Assembly: GCA_023485845.1 (NCBI GenBank)
Contig: JAMCZE010000011.1
Location: forward strand, 1-42,748
DNA length: 42,748 nt
DNA from: Patescibacteria group bacterium
GTDB taxonomy: Bacteria; Patescibacteriota; Microgenomatia; JAMCZE01
Direction: 5' to 3'
Made by a program: the position numbers and the translations under genes. A model generated the notes under the pieces. That model was not told the DNA's origin. It searched no databases and saw only the letters and a program-made list of their open reading frames with translations. This document shows, piece by piece, positions 7,906 through 15,624 of this stretch. Each line of letters begins with the position of its first letter. Positions within the stretch are counted from its first letter, which is position 1.

Positions 7906-8226
7906 TTATAGCTTGGAAGCCTTAGAAAGTTTCGCCAGTTTCGCCATGGCACTTTCTAGCTCTTCCATCAACTTTTGGTTTTGTTTAATCAAAGACGCTT
8001 TATCTGCCCGCAAATCGACGATGGTTTGGTCGGTTATCTTAAAATGCTCGTCAAATAACTTGTGGCCGTATTCCGTTTGTTTCTTTAACGCATCAATCTC
8101 GTCACGCAGTTTAGAATTGCGCCTCAAGTAATAAAAAATAAAGAATATAAGGGAAATACCAATGACCACAGTCAGCGCAAGAAGACCAACTGAGTCTAAG
8201 ATCATGTGGAGCTGTTCCGTACTCAC
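7906..8226 (-). CDS. Membrane-anchored coiled-coil protein in the integrase operon
   Basis: 106 residues: a short N-terminus, one membrane segment (about 11-33, 'SVGLLALTVVIGISLIFFIFYY'), then a charged coiled coil to the end. It starts with GTG at 8226-8224, and this GTG overlaps the integrase stop (GTGA), so the two are translationally coupled. No family recognised. The topology, a membrane anchor with a cytoplasmic coiled coil, could fit superinfection exclusion, spanin-like lysis or a host-cell function in lysogeny. None of these is supported directly. Confidence 0.6.
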   Translation of the reverse strand: MSTEQLHMILDSVGLLALTVVIGISLIFFIFYYLRRNSKLRDEIDALKKQTEYGHKLFDEHFKITDQTIVDLRADKASLIKQNQKLMEELESAMAKLAKLSKASKL

Positions 8227-9275
8227 CCCTTTATTTTATCAGGAGGTTTGTCTTCGTCAATCGCCTCAATGTCAATTCGGACTTTCCTGCCGTCCTTACT
8301 TCTTTTTTGGACATTGATATACACTTTCTGACGGTAGCGCTTCTCAGCCTTATAAAAGAAATCCAGAAACGATTGGATGATATCCACACCGCGTTTATGG
8401 GGCAGGGCTAATCGGTCGTTATCAATCATTTCCTGGACCGATTTCAAACTCATGTGGATGTATTTAGCGGTAGTATCCAGTCGCCGGTGGCCCATGGCTT
8501 TCTGGATTTTGAAAATAGAGACATCTTCATCGGCTTGTCTTGTGCCAAAGGAGTGCCGCAGACTATATGGCTGGAGATTCTCTCGAGTTGCCAGGGAAGG
8601 GAAATCCGGAGCCAGTCTTTTAATTCTTTTTTGGAAATCCTCCTGCCAGCTCATATCCTTCATATATGGGAGACCAGTGTTGTGAATTGGCGGAAATAGA
8701 TAGTCACCAATCATGATGTTATCAATGTAGTTTCTGACTTTATCACGAACAACAAAAGACATGGGGACAATCCGATTACCGGTTTTGCCACTGACGAGAA
8801 ATACATTTCTGCCAAAATCAGCGTCGCGTTTGCGCATTTTTACGGTCTCTCCCATGCGAAAACCGTGATAGGCATTAATTAGCCAAAACACTGTCCACAT
8901 CTCAAAGCGACGCCAATAAACACCATCTTTGGGATAAGGGTTAGTCAAACTGACAAAGGCTTCAACTTCTTCGTCGGACAAAATAGCCCGGATGTAATCG
9001 TCACGGTCTCTGCCTTTATAGAGTGGATATTCGATGAACTCGGGAACGGTAAAAACTTCGCCCCAATAATGCAAAACGACGATATATTGATTTATGTAGC
9101 TGGCGTCGCGACGTTTATCAATGAGATCGGTTATAAATTTGGAAAAGTTTGTAAGAGTTAAGGGGTCGACATCCTTGAGGATCCGGCGCATCAATTTTAG
9201 GTTGAATTGGACGGTGGTGGGCTGTAAAGCCTTATCACGCAAAAGAAACAGTCTTAATTGCTCTAGCTTATCCAT
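8223..9275 (-). CDS. int: Phage tyrosine recombinase (integrase)
   Basis: Catalyses integration and excision of the prophage by strand exchange at att sites. The 350-residue product has an N-terminal SAM-like core-binding domain (about 1-90) and a C-terminal catalytic domain. Visible catalytic residues: Arg140 (YHGFRMGE), Lys164 (SGKTG), Arg240 (SLRHSFGT), His263 (MGHRR) and the nucleophile Tyr272 (TAKYIHM). The usual first His of the HxxR box is Tyr237. A charged C-terminal extension (about 290-350) lies beyond the domain. It is the last gene of the prophage on this side, so an att site is expected within 9276-9506 or nearby. No direct repeat partner can be seen because the far prophage end is outside the window. 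Confidence 0.92.
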   Translation of the reverse strand: MDKLEQLRLFLLRDKALQPTTVQFNLKLMRRILKDVDPLTLTNFSKFITDLIDKRRDASYINQYIVVLHYWGEVFTVPEFIEYPLYKGRDRDDYIRAILSDEEVEAFVSLTNPYPKDGVYWRRFEMWTVFWLINAYHGFRMGETVKMRKRDADFGRNVFLVSGKTGNRIVPMSFVVRDKVRNYIDNIMIGDYLFPPIHNTGLPYMKDMSWQEDFQKRIKRLAPDFPSLATRENLQPYSLRHSFGTRQADEDVSIFKIQKAMGHRRLDTTAKYIHMSLKSVQEMIDNDRLALPHKRGVDIIQSFLDFFYKAEKRYRQKVYINVQKRSKDGRKVRIDIEAIDEDKPPDKIKG

Positions 9276-9330
9276 ACTTTACTATCGCTAGAGACAATTA
9301 TAGAAAGTTTTAACTAGATCAAACTGCCGC

Positions 9331-9360
9331 TTGACAGTGAAAAAACCCTGTGCCTATACT
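9331..9360 (+). promoter_or_regulatory. Strong sigma70-type promoter with no ORF directly downstream
   Basis: TTGACA (9331-9336) and TATACT (9355-9360) are separated by 18 nt, a near-consensus promoter reading rightwards. The next plus-strand gene (polX) is over 900 nt away, across the minus-strand LysM and tRNA-Asp genes. The promoter therefore most likely drives a short RNA or a read-out from the prophage border. Confidence 0.6.
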
Positions 9361-9480
9361 GTAAGCGTACATTAAAACTGTTCCGAACTTCTTACTTCGG
9401 ACGAAGCAAATAGGTAAGGTAGCATACTACCGGTGTACTAATCCCGCCTACGCTCCGCTTCGGCGGGCAAGCCCGCTAGC
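9361..9480 (+). ncRNA. Candidate small structured RNA at the prophage border
   Basis: Directly downstream of the promoter, three consecutive hairpins occur without an ORF: TCCGAA/TTCGGA around 9382-9403, GGTAG-cata-CTACC around 9417-9431, and the GC palindrome CCCGCC/GGCGGG at 9443-9467. No T-run clearly ends it. It could equally be an attachment region or a bidirectional terminator for the LysM gene. No RNA family recognised. Confidence 0.35.
9443..9467. repeat. Dispersed GC-rich palindromic element
   Basis: CCCGCC (9443-9448) and GGCGGG (9462-9467) flank a GC-rich 13-nt loop. It resembles the short GC-rich palindromes scattered in CPR genomes (from memory). It lies between integrase and the LysM stop, where it could end minus-strand transcription. 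Confidence 0.45.
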
Positions 9481-9506
9481 GTTGCATACATGCAAGATTA
9501 TAACAC

Positions 9507-10091
9507 CTATCGCGGCAATTTAAGGACGTTGCCGGAATAAATCATGTCGGGATTTGCCAGGTTGTTTGCCTGGGCAATCTGGGTCCATTTGTAGCCGTCG
9601 CCATAAGCGCGCACCGCAATGTCCCAAAGGTCATCACCTTTGATCACCGTATACTCTCCGCCGGTGATTTTATTGGCGGTGACGGTGGTGGTCATGGCCT
9701 GGGCCACAGTTGGTGTTTTGGCTTCCACCTTCGGGATGGTTAACTTCTGATTAACTTCGATTGCTCCCGGATTAGAAAGCGAGTTGGCGGCGGAAATGTC
9801 CACCCAGTTGTAGCCGCTGGCATAATATTTTTCGGCGATGGACCAAAGGGTTTCGCCGGCAACCACCGTGTGGCTGGTCGGTAGGGCCACGGCCGCACCG
9901 GGTGTTCCCAATTCTCCCTGTTGATTTTCCGTTTGCGCTGCTGGCCCGGTTGCGGTTGGTCGGGTTTGGATATAGCGGTAGGCGGCAAAGCCGACCACAA
10001 TCACCACCAGGGCGCCTAACACCATGGCCAGAGACGATTCACTCAAATTAATTCCGTATTTTTTTAATTCTTTTCGCAGTTGATCTAGCAT
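9507..10091 (-). CDS. Membrane-anchored protein with two LysM domains
   Basis: Binds peptidoglycan (N-acetylglucosamine-containing glycan) from a membrane anchor. 194 residues: a short cytoplasmic N-terminus, one membrane segment (about 20-41), an Ala/Pro/Thr linker, LysM 1 (about 74-120, 'HTVVAGETLWSIAEKYY') and LysM 2 (about 146-193, 'YTVIKGDDLWDIAVRAY'). I chose ATG 10091 because GGAAGGAG lies just upstream. An upstream in-frame extension would translate the antisense-free tRNA-Asp gene and is not real. The tRNA lies upstream on the same strand and could share its transcript. A role in envelope anchoring or cell-wall assembly is inferred from LysM. Confidence 0.88.
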   Translation of the reverse strand: MLDQLRKELKKYGINLSESSLAMVLGALVVIVVGFAAYRYIQTRPTATGPAAQTENQQGELGTPGAAVALPTSHTVVAGETLWSIAEKYYASGYNWVDISAANSLSNPGAIEVNQKLTIPKVEAKTPTVAQAMTTTVTANKITGGEYTVIKGDDLWDIAVRAYGDGYKWTQIAQANNLANPDMIYSGNVLKLPR

Positions 10092-10179
10092 TTGTTCACA
10101 CTCCTTCCGGGCAGAAGAATTTTGGCAGCTGATAAATAACTTATAACGGAAATTATGGGAGAAAACAAGATAGCAATTG

Positions 10180-10254
10180 CGGATCCGGCCGGATTCGAAC
10201 CGGTGGTCTCGTCCGTGACAGGGACGCGTGTTAACCAAGCTACACCACGGATCC
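10180..10254 (-). tRNA. tRNA-Asp (GTC)
   Basis: Read on the minus strand, the acceptor GGATCCG pairs with CGGATCC. The anticodon arm CGTCC-CTGTCAC-GGACG shows anticodon GTC. The T loop is TTCGAAT with one A-C mismatch at the stem base. The discriminator is G and CCA is not encoded (GCAA follows). It stands between polX and the LysM gene, facing the prophage, but the LysM gene separates it from the integrase. Confidence 0.93.
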
Positions 10255-10280
10255 AGGCGTGCTACAATGATAACATAAAT

Positions 10281-12020
10281 ATGGATAATTTGGAAATTGC
10301 TAAACTGCTGCGAAAGATGGCGGCGGCCTACACGATTTTAGGAGACCCGCCTGCCGGCAGGCAGGGAAATCGCTTCAAGATTATTGCCTACGACAACGCG
10401 GCCACCGCCGTGGAGCATGCCACCTCGGAGCTAAAGGACCTCTGGGAAGAAGGCAAGCTGGACACTGTCCCTGGATTAGGGCCGGCAATCATCTCCCACC
10501 TGGACGAGCTTTTTCGTAAGGGCAAATCGGCCCATTTTGAAGCGACTCTAAAGAAAGTTAACCCGGCGATCTTTCCGCTTCTTGACGTTCCCGGCCTGGG
10601 ACCAAAGAAAGCGGCTAAACTGGTCAGCCAGCTGCACCTTAGGAGCCTAGATGACCTTAAAAAGGCGGCTAGGGAACATAAGATTGCCAGTTTAGAAACT
10701 TTTGGCAATAAAAGCGAGGAAGTGATTCTGTCCAACATCGAGCGCTTGGAAAAAGGGGCGATTAAGGAAAGACGGTTGCTGCTGCCCCAAGCCGATGAGA
10801 TTGCCGATGAAATTATTGACTATTTGGCCGTTAAGGCCGACAAACTGGGTAGTCTGCGCCGGCGGGTGGCGACCATCGGCGATGTTGATTTGGCAGTGGC
10901 CACCAATCAGCCGATAGAGGTGATTGAGAGATTTGTGAATTATCCCAAAAAGGTGAGCCTGATTGAGCGAGGTCCAACCGGGGCCTCAATTTTGCTGGCC
11001 TCCGGCCGTCAGGCAGATTTGCGGGTGAGCAAACCCCGGGAATATGGGGCGATGCTGCAATATTTCACTGGCTCCAAATATCACAATATTCGGCTTCGCG
11101 AGTTAGCGCTAAAAAAACATCTGTCAATTAACGAGTATGGCATAAGCGGTCACCGGTTTGCGACGGAAGAAAGCCTCTATAAATTTCTTGGTTTGGATTA
11201 CATCGAACCGGAATTGCGAGAGGACAATGGGGAGATTGAGGCAGCCAAGGCCCACAAATTGCCCAAATTAGTCGAATTAAGTCAAATTCATGGCGATTTA
11301 CAGTTGCATTCCAACTTTGATTTGCAAACCAGCCATGACAGTGGTGAGGATTCGATGAAAGAGCTCCAGGAAGCGGCCCAAAAATTGGGTTATGACTATA
11401 TTGGCGTGACCGATCACAACCCCAGCACCACTAAACATCGTCCAACCCAGGTGATGGCCAAAATGCGAGCCCAAAAAGAGCACGTTGAACACTTAAATAG
11501 TTCAGGACATTTGCCTAGAGTAATTAGTTTGCTCGAAGTGGATATTTCTGCTGATGGCAGTTTGCCAATGCCTCAAAATGCGCTAGCGCAACTTGACGGC
11601 TGCCTGGTTTCCGTTCACTCATCGTTTGGCATGGATAAAAAGGAAATGACCAAGCGGGTGATTGGGGGATTGTCAAATCCGGTGGCCCGGATCCTGGCGC
11701 ACCCCACGGGACGGATTCTCCAACAACGTGATGGCTACGAATTGGACTGGGACGTTATTTCTCGGTTTTGCCTCGAGCATGACAAAGCTCTAGAAATCAA
11801 TGCTCATCCCAGTCGGTTGGATTTGCCGGACACCCTCGTGCGGGAAGTGGTTAAGCGGGGAGTGAAGTTGTCCCTGGGGACCGACTCTCATAAAAAAGAT
11901 GATTTGGTTAATATGAAATATGGGGTGAGTGTCGCCCGCCGGGGTTGGGCGCAGGAGAAAAACATCATTAATAGTTGGAATTATGCTAAAATTCTGGCGT
12001 GGTTTCATCAAAGGGGGTGA
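10281..12020 (+). CDS. polX: DNA polymerase X / 3'-5' exonuclease PolX with PHP domain
   Basis: Repair polymerase for short gaps. 579 residues: N-terminal HhH/8-kDa-like region with 'VPGLGPAI' and 'VPGLGPKKAAK' (about 65-130), nucleotidyltransferase core with 'GSLRR...TIGDVDLAV' (two metal Asp) and 'ADLRV', then 'YFTGSKYHNIRLR', and a C-terminal PHP domain (about 335-579) starting 'GDLQLHSNF' with 'GVTDHNP' and 'GTDSH', the metal sites of the exonuclease. ATG 10281 follows TACAAT by 12 nt. Starting earlier would read through tRNA-Asp. Residues 23-29 (PPAGRQG) are encoded by an inserted palindrome. It is followed by lemA after 7 nt. Confidence 0.93.
   Translation: MDNLEIAKLLRKMAAAYTILGDPPAGRQGNRFKIIAYDNAATAVEHATSELKDLWEEGKLDTVPGLGPAIISHLDELFRKGKSAHFEATLKKVNPAIFPLLDVPGLGPKKAAKLVSQLHLRSLDDLKKAAREHKIASLETFGNKSEEVILSNIERLEKGAIKERRLLLPQADEIADEIIDYLAVKADKLGSLRRRVATIGDVDLAVATNQPIEVIERFVNYPKKVSLIERGPTGASILLASGRQADLRVSKPREYGAMLQYFTGSKYHNIRLRELALKKHLSINEYGISGHRFATEESLYKFLGLDYIEPELREDNGEIEAAKAHKLPKLVELSQIHGDLQLHSNFDLQTSHDSGEDSMKELQEAAQKLGYDYIGVTDHNPSTTKHRPTQVMAKMRAQKEHVEHLNSSGHLPRVISLLEVDISADGSLPMPQNALAQLDGCLVSVHSSFGMDKKEMTKRVIGGLSNPVARILAHPTGRILQQRDGYELDWDVISRFCLEHDKALEINAHPSRLDLPDTLVREVVKRGVKLSLGTDSHKKDDLVNMKYGVSVARRGWAQEKNIINSWNYAKILAWFHQRG
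10349..10362. repeat. Palindromic element inserted in frame in polX
   Basis: GCCTGCCGGCAGGC is a perfect 14-bp palindrome, part of a 21-bp in-frame insert (10347-10367) encoding PPAGRQG between 'TILGD' and 'NRFKI', where PolX homologues usually run on directly. Palindromes encoding 'PAGRQG' recur in CPR proteins (from memory). Confidence 0.6.
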
Positions 12021-12027
12021 GAATTAA

Positions 12028-12576
12028 ATGATTATCGAAATTATTGGTTTATTGGTCTTACTGGTGATTTTTGTGTGGGTGCTCTATAACGGGCTGGTGA
12101 GCAAAAAGATGCGCGTTGACGAGGCAGCCAGCCAAATTGATGTGCAGTTGAAGCGCCGGGCGGATCTAATTCCTAACCTGGTGGAAACCGTTAAGGCTTA
12201 CGCTAAACACGAAAAAACCGTTTTTGAGGAAGTCACCAAAGCCCGATCGGCTTTAGTGTCTGCCGGCAGCCTGGCCCAGAAAAATGTGGCCAACAATCAA
12301 CTGGCCGGGGCGCTGAAATCATTGTTCGCGGTGGCGGAGGCCTATCCCCAACTGCGGGCCTCGGAAAACTTCAAGAGTCTGCAGGAAGAATTGACGGACA
12401 CGGAAGACAAAGTGGCTTACAGCCGCCAGTTCTATAACAATGTGGTGATGGACTATAACACGGCTCTGAAAGTTTTTCCGAATGTGCTTTTTGCCCAGAT
12501 GCTGAATTTTAAAGAAGCGGAATTTTTCGGTGACGTAACAGGAGAGGATAAGAAAGCACCACATGTCAATTTATAG
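12028..12576 (+). CDS. lemA: LemA family protein
   Basis: 182 residues: one N-terminal membrane segment (about 1-20), then a helical-bundle domain with the family signature 'VDEAASQIDVQLKRRADLIPNLVETVKAYAKHE' (split: the R..LIPNLV.TVK part is at about 47-65) and the 'FYN..V..YN......P..L.A' motif near the C-terminus. The function is not well defined. LemA is regularly encoded next to HtpX, as here, suggesting a joint role in membrane-protein quality control. AAGGGGGTGAG precedes the start, and it overlaps htpX by 14 nt. Confidence 0.92.
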   Translation: MIIEIIGLLVLLVIFVWVLYNGLVSKKMRVDEAASQIDVQLKRRADLIPNLVETVKAYAKHEKTVFEEVTKARSALVSAGSLAQKNVANNQLAGALKSLFAVAEAYPQLRASENFKSLQEELTDTEDKVAYSRQFYNNVVMDYNTALKVFPNVLFAQMLNFKEAEFFGDVTGEDKKAPHVNL

Positions 12577-13465
12577 CCAGATAGATTCGAATAAAAGGCG
12601 AACATGGCTAATTATGGCTTTGTTCGTGGCGTTTATCACCACGGTCGCCTATATTTTCGGCCGGGCCTATGGGTTTGGTTTGGGCTTTGCCGGCATGGCC
12701 TTAATCGTCGCCGGGTTGTTTTCCTTTGCTAGTTATTATTTTTCCGATTCGATGGTGCTGGGAATCTCCGGGGCAAAAGAAATCAAAGTGGCCGATGACC
12801 CCGAGCTCTATCATGTGGTGGAAAATTTAGCCATCGCGGCCGGGTTGCCTAAACCGAAAGTCTACTTAATTAATGATGCTTCTCCAAATGCTTTTGCCAC
12901 CGGGCGCGATCCGGCTCACGCGGTAGTCTGTGTCACCAGCGGCTTGCGGGAGAAACTGGATAAATCGGAACTGGAAGGCGTCATCGCTCATGAATTATCC
13001 CACGTGGGCAATTACGACACGCGGCTAATGGCCATTGTGGTGGTGTTGGTTGGATTGGTTGCCTTGATGGCCGATTGGTTTATGCGCAGCCTTTGGTGGT
13101 CCGGCGCCGGACGAGGGGACAGTCGCGATAATGACCGGTCCGAGGGCATTTTTATGCTGGTCGGGGTGGTGCTGGCCATATTGTCACCCGTTATTGCCAC
13201 CCTTATCCAGCTGTCCATCTCACGTCGCCGGGAATTTTTGGCGGATGCCAACGGGGCCTATTTAACACGCTATCCAGAAGGGTTAGCGCGGGCACTGGAA
13301 AAAATTTCCACTGACAAAGCGCCCGCTTCTTTTGCCAATAACGCCACGGCCCATTTGTTTATTGTGAATCCTTTCCACGGCAAGGATGTCGCTTCCTGGT
13401 TCTCGGGACTTTTCGACACCCACCCACCAATTGGTGAGCGCATTAAAATTTTGCGATCGATGTGA
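12563..13465 (+). CDS. htpX: Membrane zinc metalloprotease HtpX (M48)
   Basis: Membrane-bound protease that degrades misfolded membrane proteins. 300 residues with two N-terminal membrane segments (about 14-60), the zinc motif HELSH at residues 143-147, a further membrane pair (about 153-215), and 'RRREFLADANGAYLT', which supplies the third zinc ligand Glu. The C-terminal 'FDTHPPIGERIKIL' is the usual M48 ending. It starts within the end of lemA and its stop overlaps the murT GTG start (ATGTGA), so the three are translationally linked. Confidence 0.95.
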   Translation: MSIYSQIDSNKRRTWLIMALFVAFITTVAYIFGRAYGFGLGFAGMALIVAGLFSFASYYFSDSMVLGISGAKEIKVADDPELYHVVENLAIAAGLPKPKVYLINDASPNAFATGRDPAHAVVCVTSGLREKLDKSELEGVIAHELSHVGNYDTRLMAIVVVLVGLVALMADWFMRSLWWSGAGRGDSRDNDRSEGIFMLVGVVLAILSPVIATLIQLSISRRREFLADANGAYLTRYPEGLARALEKISTDKAPASFANNATAHLFIVNPFHGKDVASWFSGLFDTHPPIGERIKILRSM

Positions 13466-14637
13466 TTAAGCTCCTTGCCAAATTAGTTTCGTTTGTCAGC
13501 AAAACTCTTGGCTTAGGCGCGGGAGTGACTTGGGCCGGGGAAATTGCCTTAAAATTTGACCCGAATATTCTTTCAAAATTAATTCCAACCGGTTCGCGGG
13601 TGATTTTGATTGCCGGAACTAACGGGAAAACCACCACATCGAAAATGATCACCCAGATTCTTGGCAACGCCGTTTCCAATGACACCGGTGCCAACATTCT
13701 TAACGGCATCGTTGGGACTTTAATTACTAAACCGGCGGCCAAAAACATTGTTTTGGAAACCGACGAAGCCACCTTGCCAGCCGTGGTGGCGCAAATCACT
13801 CCTGACACGGTGGTTCTTCTTAATCTCTTTCGGGATCAGTTAGACCGCTATGGCGAGGTGGACACGATCGCTAAAAAATGGTTGTCAGCACTGGAAAAGC
13901 TATCCTGCCGGTTTGTCATTAACGCCGATGATCCGCAGTTGGCCTGGTTGGGCTCCAAACTAAAAAAGGTCTCTTTTTTTGGACTGGACGATAAAAAATA
14001 TTTTTTGCCAAAGATGCAGCATGCCACCGACTCCATCTTTTGTCCGGCGTGCGGCACTAGATTAAAATACGCTGGCGTTTATTTTTCCCATCTGGGCCAA
14101 TATCGATGTCCAAAGTGTTCGTTTAAGCAGCCAAAACTAGACCTGGCTGCCAGGGATGTCAAAAGCCCGCTGCCCGGGGTTTATAACCTGTATAACATGC
14201 TGGCGGCCGCGGCCGTCACCGGGACAAACGAGATTACTGCTTTCTCGCCGGCCTTCGGAAGGATGGAAAAAATCGGCAATGCCCGGCTGCTTTTGTCAAA
14301 AAATCCGGCCGGGTTTAATGAGTCACTGCGGACCGTTTTAGACGCAAAAGAGCGCGGGCCAGTGTTATTGGTTCTTAATGACCGCATTCCTGACGGCCGC
14401 GATGTGTCCTGGATTTGGGATGTGGATTTTGAAAATTTAACGAATTATCGCGAATGCATTACCTGCTCGGGTGACCGGGTCTATGACTTGGCATTAAGAT
14501 TGAAATATGCCGGTATTTCAAACATGCGAATTGTCCCGAATCTTGGGGATGCGGTAAAAAATCAGTCCTGGATTCTGGCAACATATTCCGCCATGTTGGA
14601 AGTCAGAAAAATTTTAACCGGAAAGAAGATAAATTAA
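13462..14637 (+). CDS. murT: Lipid II isoglutaminyl synthase subunit MurT
   Basis: With GatD, amidates the D-glutamate of lipid II's stem peptide to D-isoglutamine. 391 residues: Mur-ligase central domain with the ATP loop GTNGKTT (residues 52-58), an inserted four-Cys zinc ribbon ('CPACG' about 194, 'CPKC' about 217) as in MurT, and a C-terminal DUF1727-type domain with 'NDRIPDGRDVSWIWDVDFE'. Starts with GTG at 13462, overlapping the htpX stop by 4 nt, and overlaps gatD by 1 nt. Its presence implies peptidoglycan with amidated stem peptides, as in Gram-positives. Confidence 0.95.
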   Translation: MIKLLAKLVSFVSKTLGLGAGVTWAGEIALKFDPNILSKLIPTGSRVILIAGTNGKTTTSKMITQILGNAVSNDTGANILNGIVGTLITKPAAKNIVLETDEATLPAVVAQITPDTVVLLNLFRDQLDRYGEVDTIAKKWLSALEKLSCRFVINADDPQLAWLGSKLKKVSFFGLDDKKYFLPKMQHATDSIFCPACGTRLKYAGVYFSHLGQYRCPKCSFKQPKLDLAARDVKSPLPGVYNLYNMLAAAAVTGTNEITAFSPAFGRMEKIGNARLLLSKNPAGFNESLRTVLDAKERGPVLLVLNDRIPDGRDVSWIWDVDFENLTNYRECITCSGDRVYDLALRLKYAGISNMRIVPNLGDAVKNQSWILATYSAMLEVRKILTGKKIN

Positions 14638-15347
14638 TGAAAATTGAAAATTGTAAATTAAAAATTGTCGTTTGTTGGCTTTATCCGGAGTTAATGTCCA
14701 CCTATGGGGACCGGGGTAATATCATCTGCCTAACTAAGCGTTGCCAGTGGCGCGGGATTGACGTGACCGTGCAGGATAAACTGGCTGGTGCCGATTTGAT
14801 TTTTGGCGGCGGGGCTCAGGATCGCCAGCAAGAAATCGTCATGCGTGATTTGTCCGGCAAAAAAGACCAGCTGCAAAAAATGTTTGACGATGGTGTCCCC
14901 GGTCTTTTCGTGTGCGGCGCGCCACAACTTTTGGGCCGACCCTATCTGGGAATCTTTGATATGGAAACAAGCTTCCCCGGCGGCCCACGCCTGATCGGTA
15001 ATTTAGTTGGTGAAATTTCTAGTCACTATAACCTAGAACCTAGAACCTTCGTCGGTTTTGAGAACCATGGCGGCCGGACCTATTTGGGCCCGGGAGTGAA
15101 ACCTTTTGCCAGGGTGATCAAAGGGTTTGGTAATAATGGGGAGGACGGCACCGAGGGAGCCGTCTACAAAAACTGCTTGGCCACCTACTCTCATGGGCCG
15201 TTTTTGCCCAAGAACCCAGCCGTTGCCGATTGGCTGATTAAAACGGCCCTGGAAGTGAAGTACCGAAAAGAAGTAGAATTAAAACCGTTGGATGATGCCT
15301 TAGAGCATCAAGCCCATGATTTTATTGTTAAAAAATATGGACATTAA
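14637..15347 (+). CDS. gatD: Lipid II isoglutaminyl synthase glutaminase subunit GatD
   Basis: Class-I-type glutamine amidotransferase that gives ammonia to MurT. 236 residues: 'LYPELMSTYGDRGNI' near the start, nucleophile Cys93 in 'VCGAPQLLG' (usually G-Y/F-Q, here A-P-Q), and His186 in 'YSHGPFLPKNP'. Length and Cys/His positions fit Staphylococcus GatD. The first ten residues (MKIENCKLKI) come from an A/T repeat (AAAATTG/AAATTA), and 15030-15048 holds two CTAGAACC copies. Both look like small simple-sequence insertions. Not to be confused with archaeal GatD. It overlaps murT by 1 nt and gatC by 11 nt. Confidence 0.94.
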   Translation: MKIENCKLKIVVCWLYPELMSTYGDRGNIICLTKRCQWRGIDVTVQDKLAGADLIFGGGAQDRQQEIVMRDLSGKKDQLQKMFDDGVPGLFVCGAPQLLGRPYLGIFDMETSFPGGPRLIGNLVGEISSHYNLEPRTFVGFENHGGRTYLGPGVKPFARVIKGFGNNGEDGTEGAVYKNCLATYSHGPFLPKNPAVADWLIKTALEVKYRKEVELKPLDDALEHQAHDFIVKKYGH

Positions 15348-15624
15348 ACACGTTGCCAAATTAGCCAACCTGCCGTTGACAGCTGACGAGGAAAAGAGGT
15401 TTTCGGCTCAGTTAACGGCAATTTTAAATCTAGTTTCCCAGCTTCAAAAAGTTCCTACCAAAAATGTTGTTCCGACCTCGCAAGTGACCGGCCAGGAAAA
15501 TGTTTTTCGGGATGACAAGATTGAAACCGAGCGAATTTTAACCCAAGACGAAGCCCTAAGCAACGCCAAGAAAACTTATAACGGTTACTTTGTTGTTCCA
15601 AGAATTTTTAAAAATGACCATTGA
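15337..15624 (+). CDS. gatC: Asp-tRNA(Asn)/Glu-tRNA(Gln) amidotransferase subunit C
   Basis: Small subunit that joins GatA and GatB in the transamidosome. 95 residues with the family pattern 'VAKLANLPLTADEEKRFSAQL..ILN' and the C-terminal 'V.PTSQVTG..NVFRDD......L...EALSNAK' that wraps around GatA. I chose ATG 15337. It overlaps gatD by 11 nt and gatA by 11 nt. The pathway makes Gln-tRNA(Gln) and/or Asn-tRNA(Asn) by amidation, standard where glutaminyl- or asparaginyl-tRNA synthetases are missing. Confidence 0.94.
   Translation: MDIKHVAKLANLPLTADEEKRFSAQLTAILNLVSQLQKVPTKNVVPTSQVTGQENVFRDDKIETERILTQDEALSNAKKTYNGYFVVPRIFKNDH

Noticed and set aside
10092-10238. N-terminal extension of the LysM protein, and of PolX (10155-10280) on the other strand
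   Set aside because: Both extensions would translate the tRNA-Asp gene. Good starts with ribosome site or promoter exist at 10091 (minus) and 10281 (plus).
10180-10254. tRNA-Asp as the prophage attachment site
   Set aside because: The complete LysM gene lies between the tRNA and the integrase, and no repeat of the tRNA 3' end was seen near the integrase.
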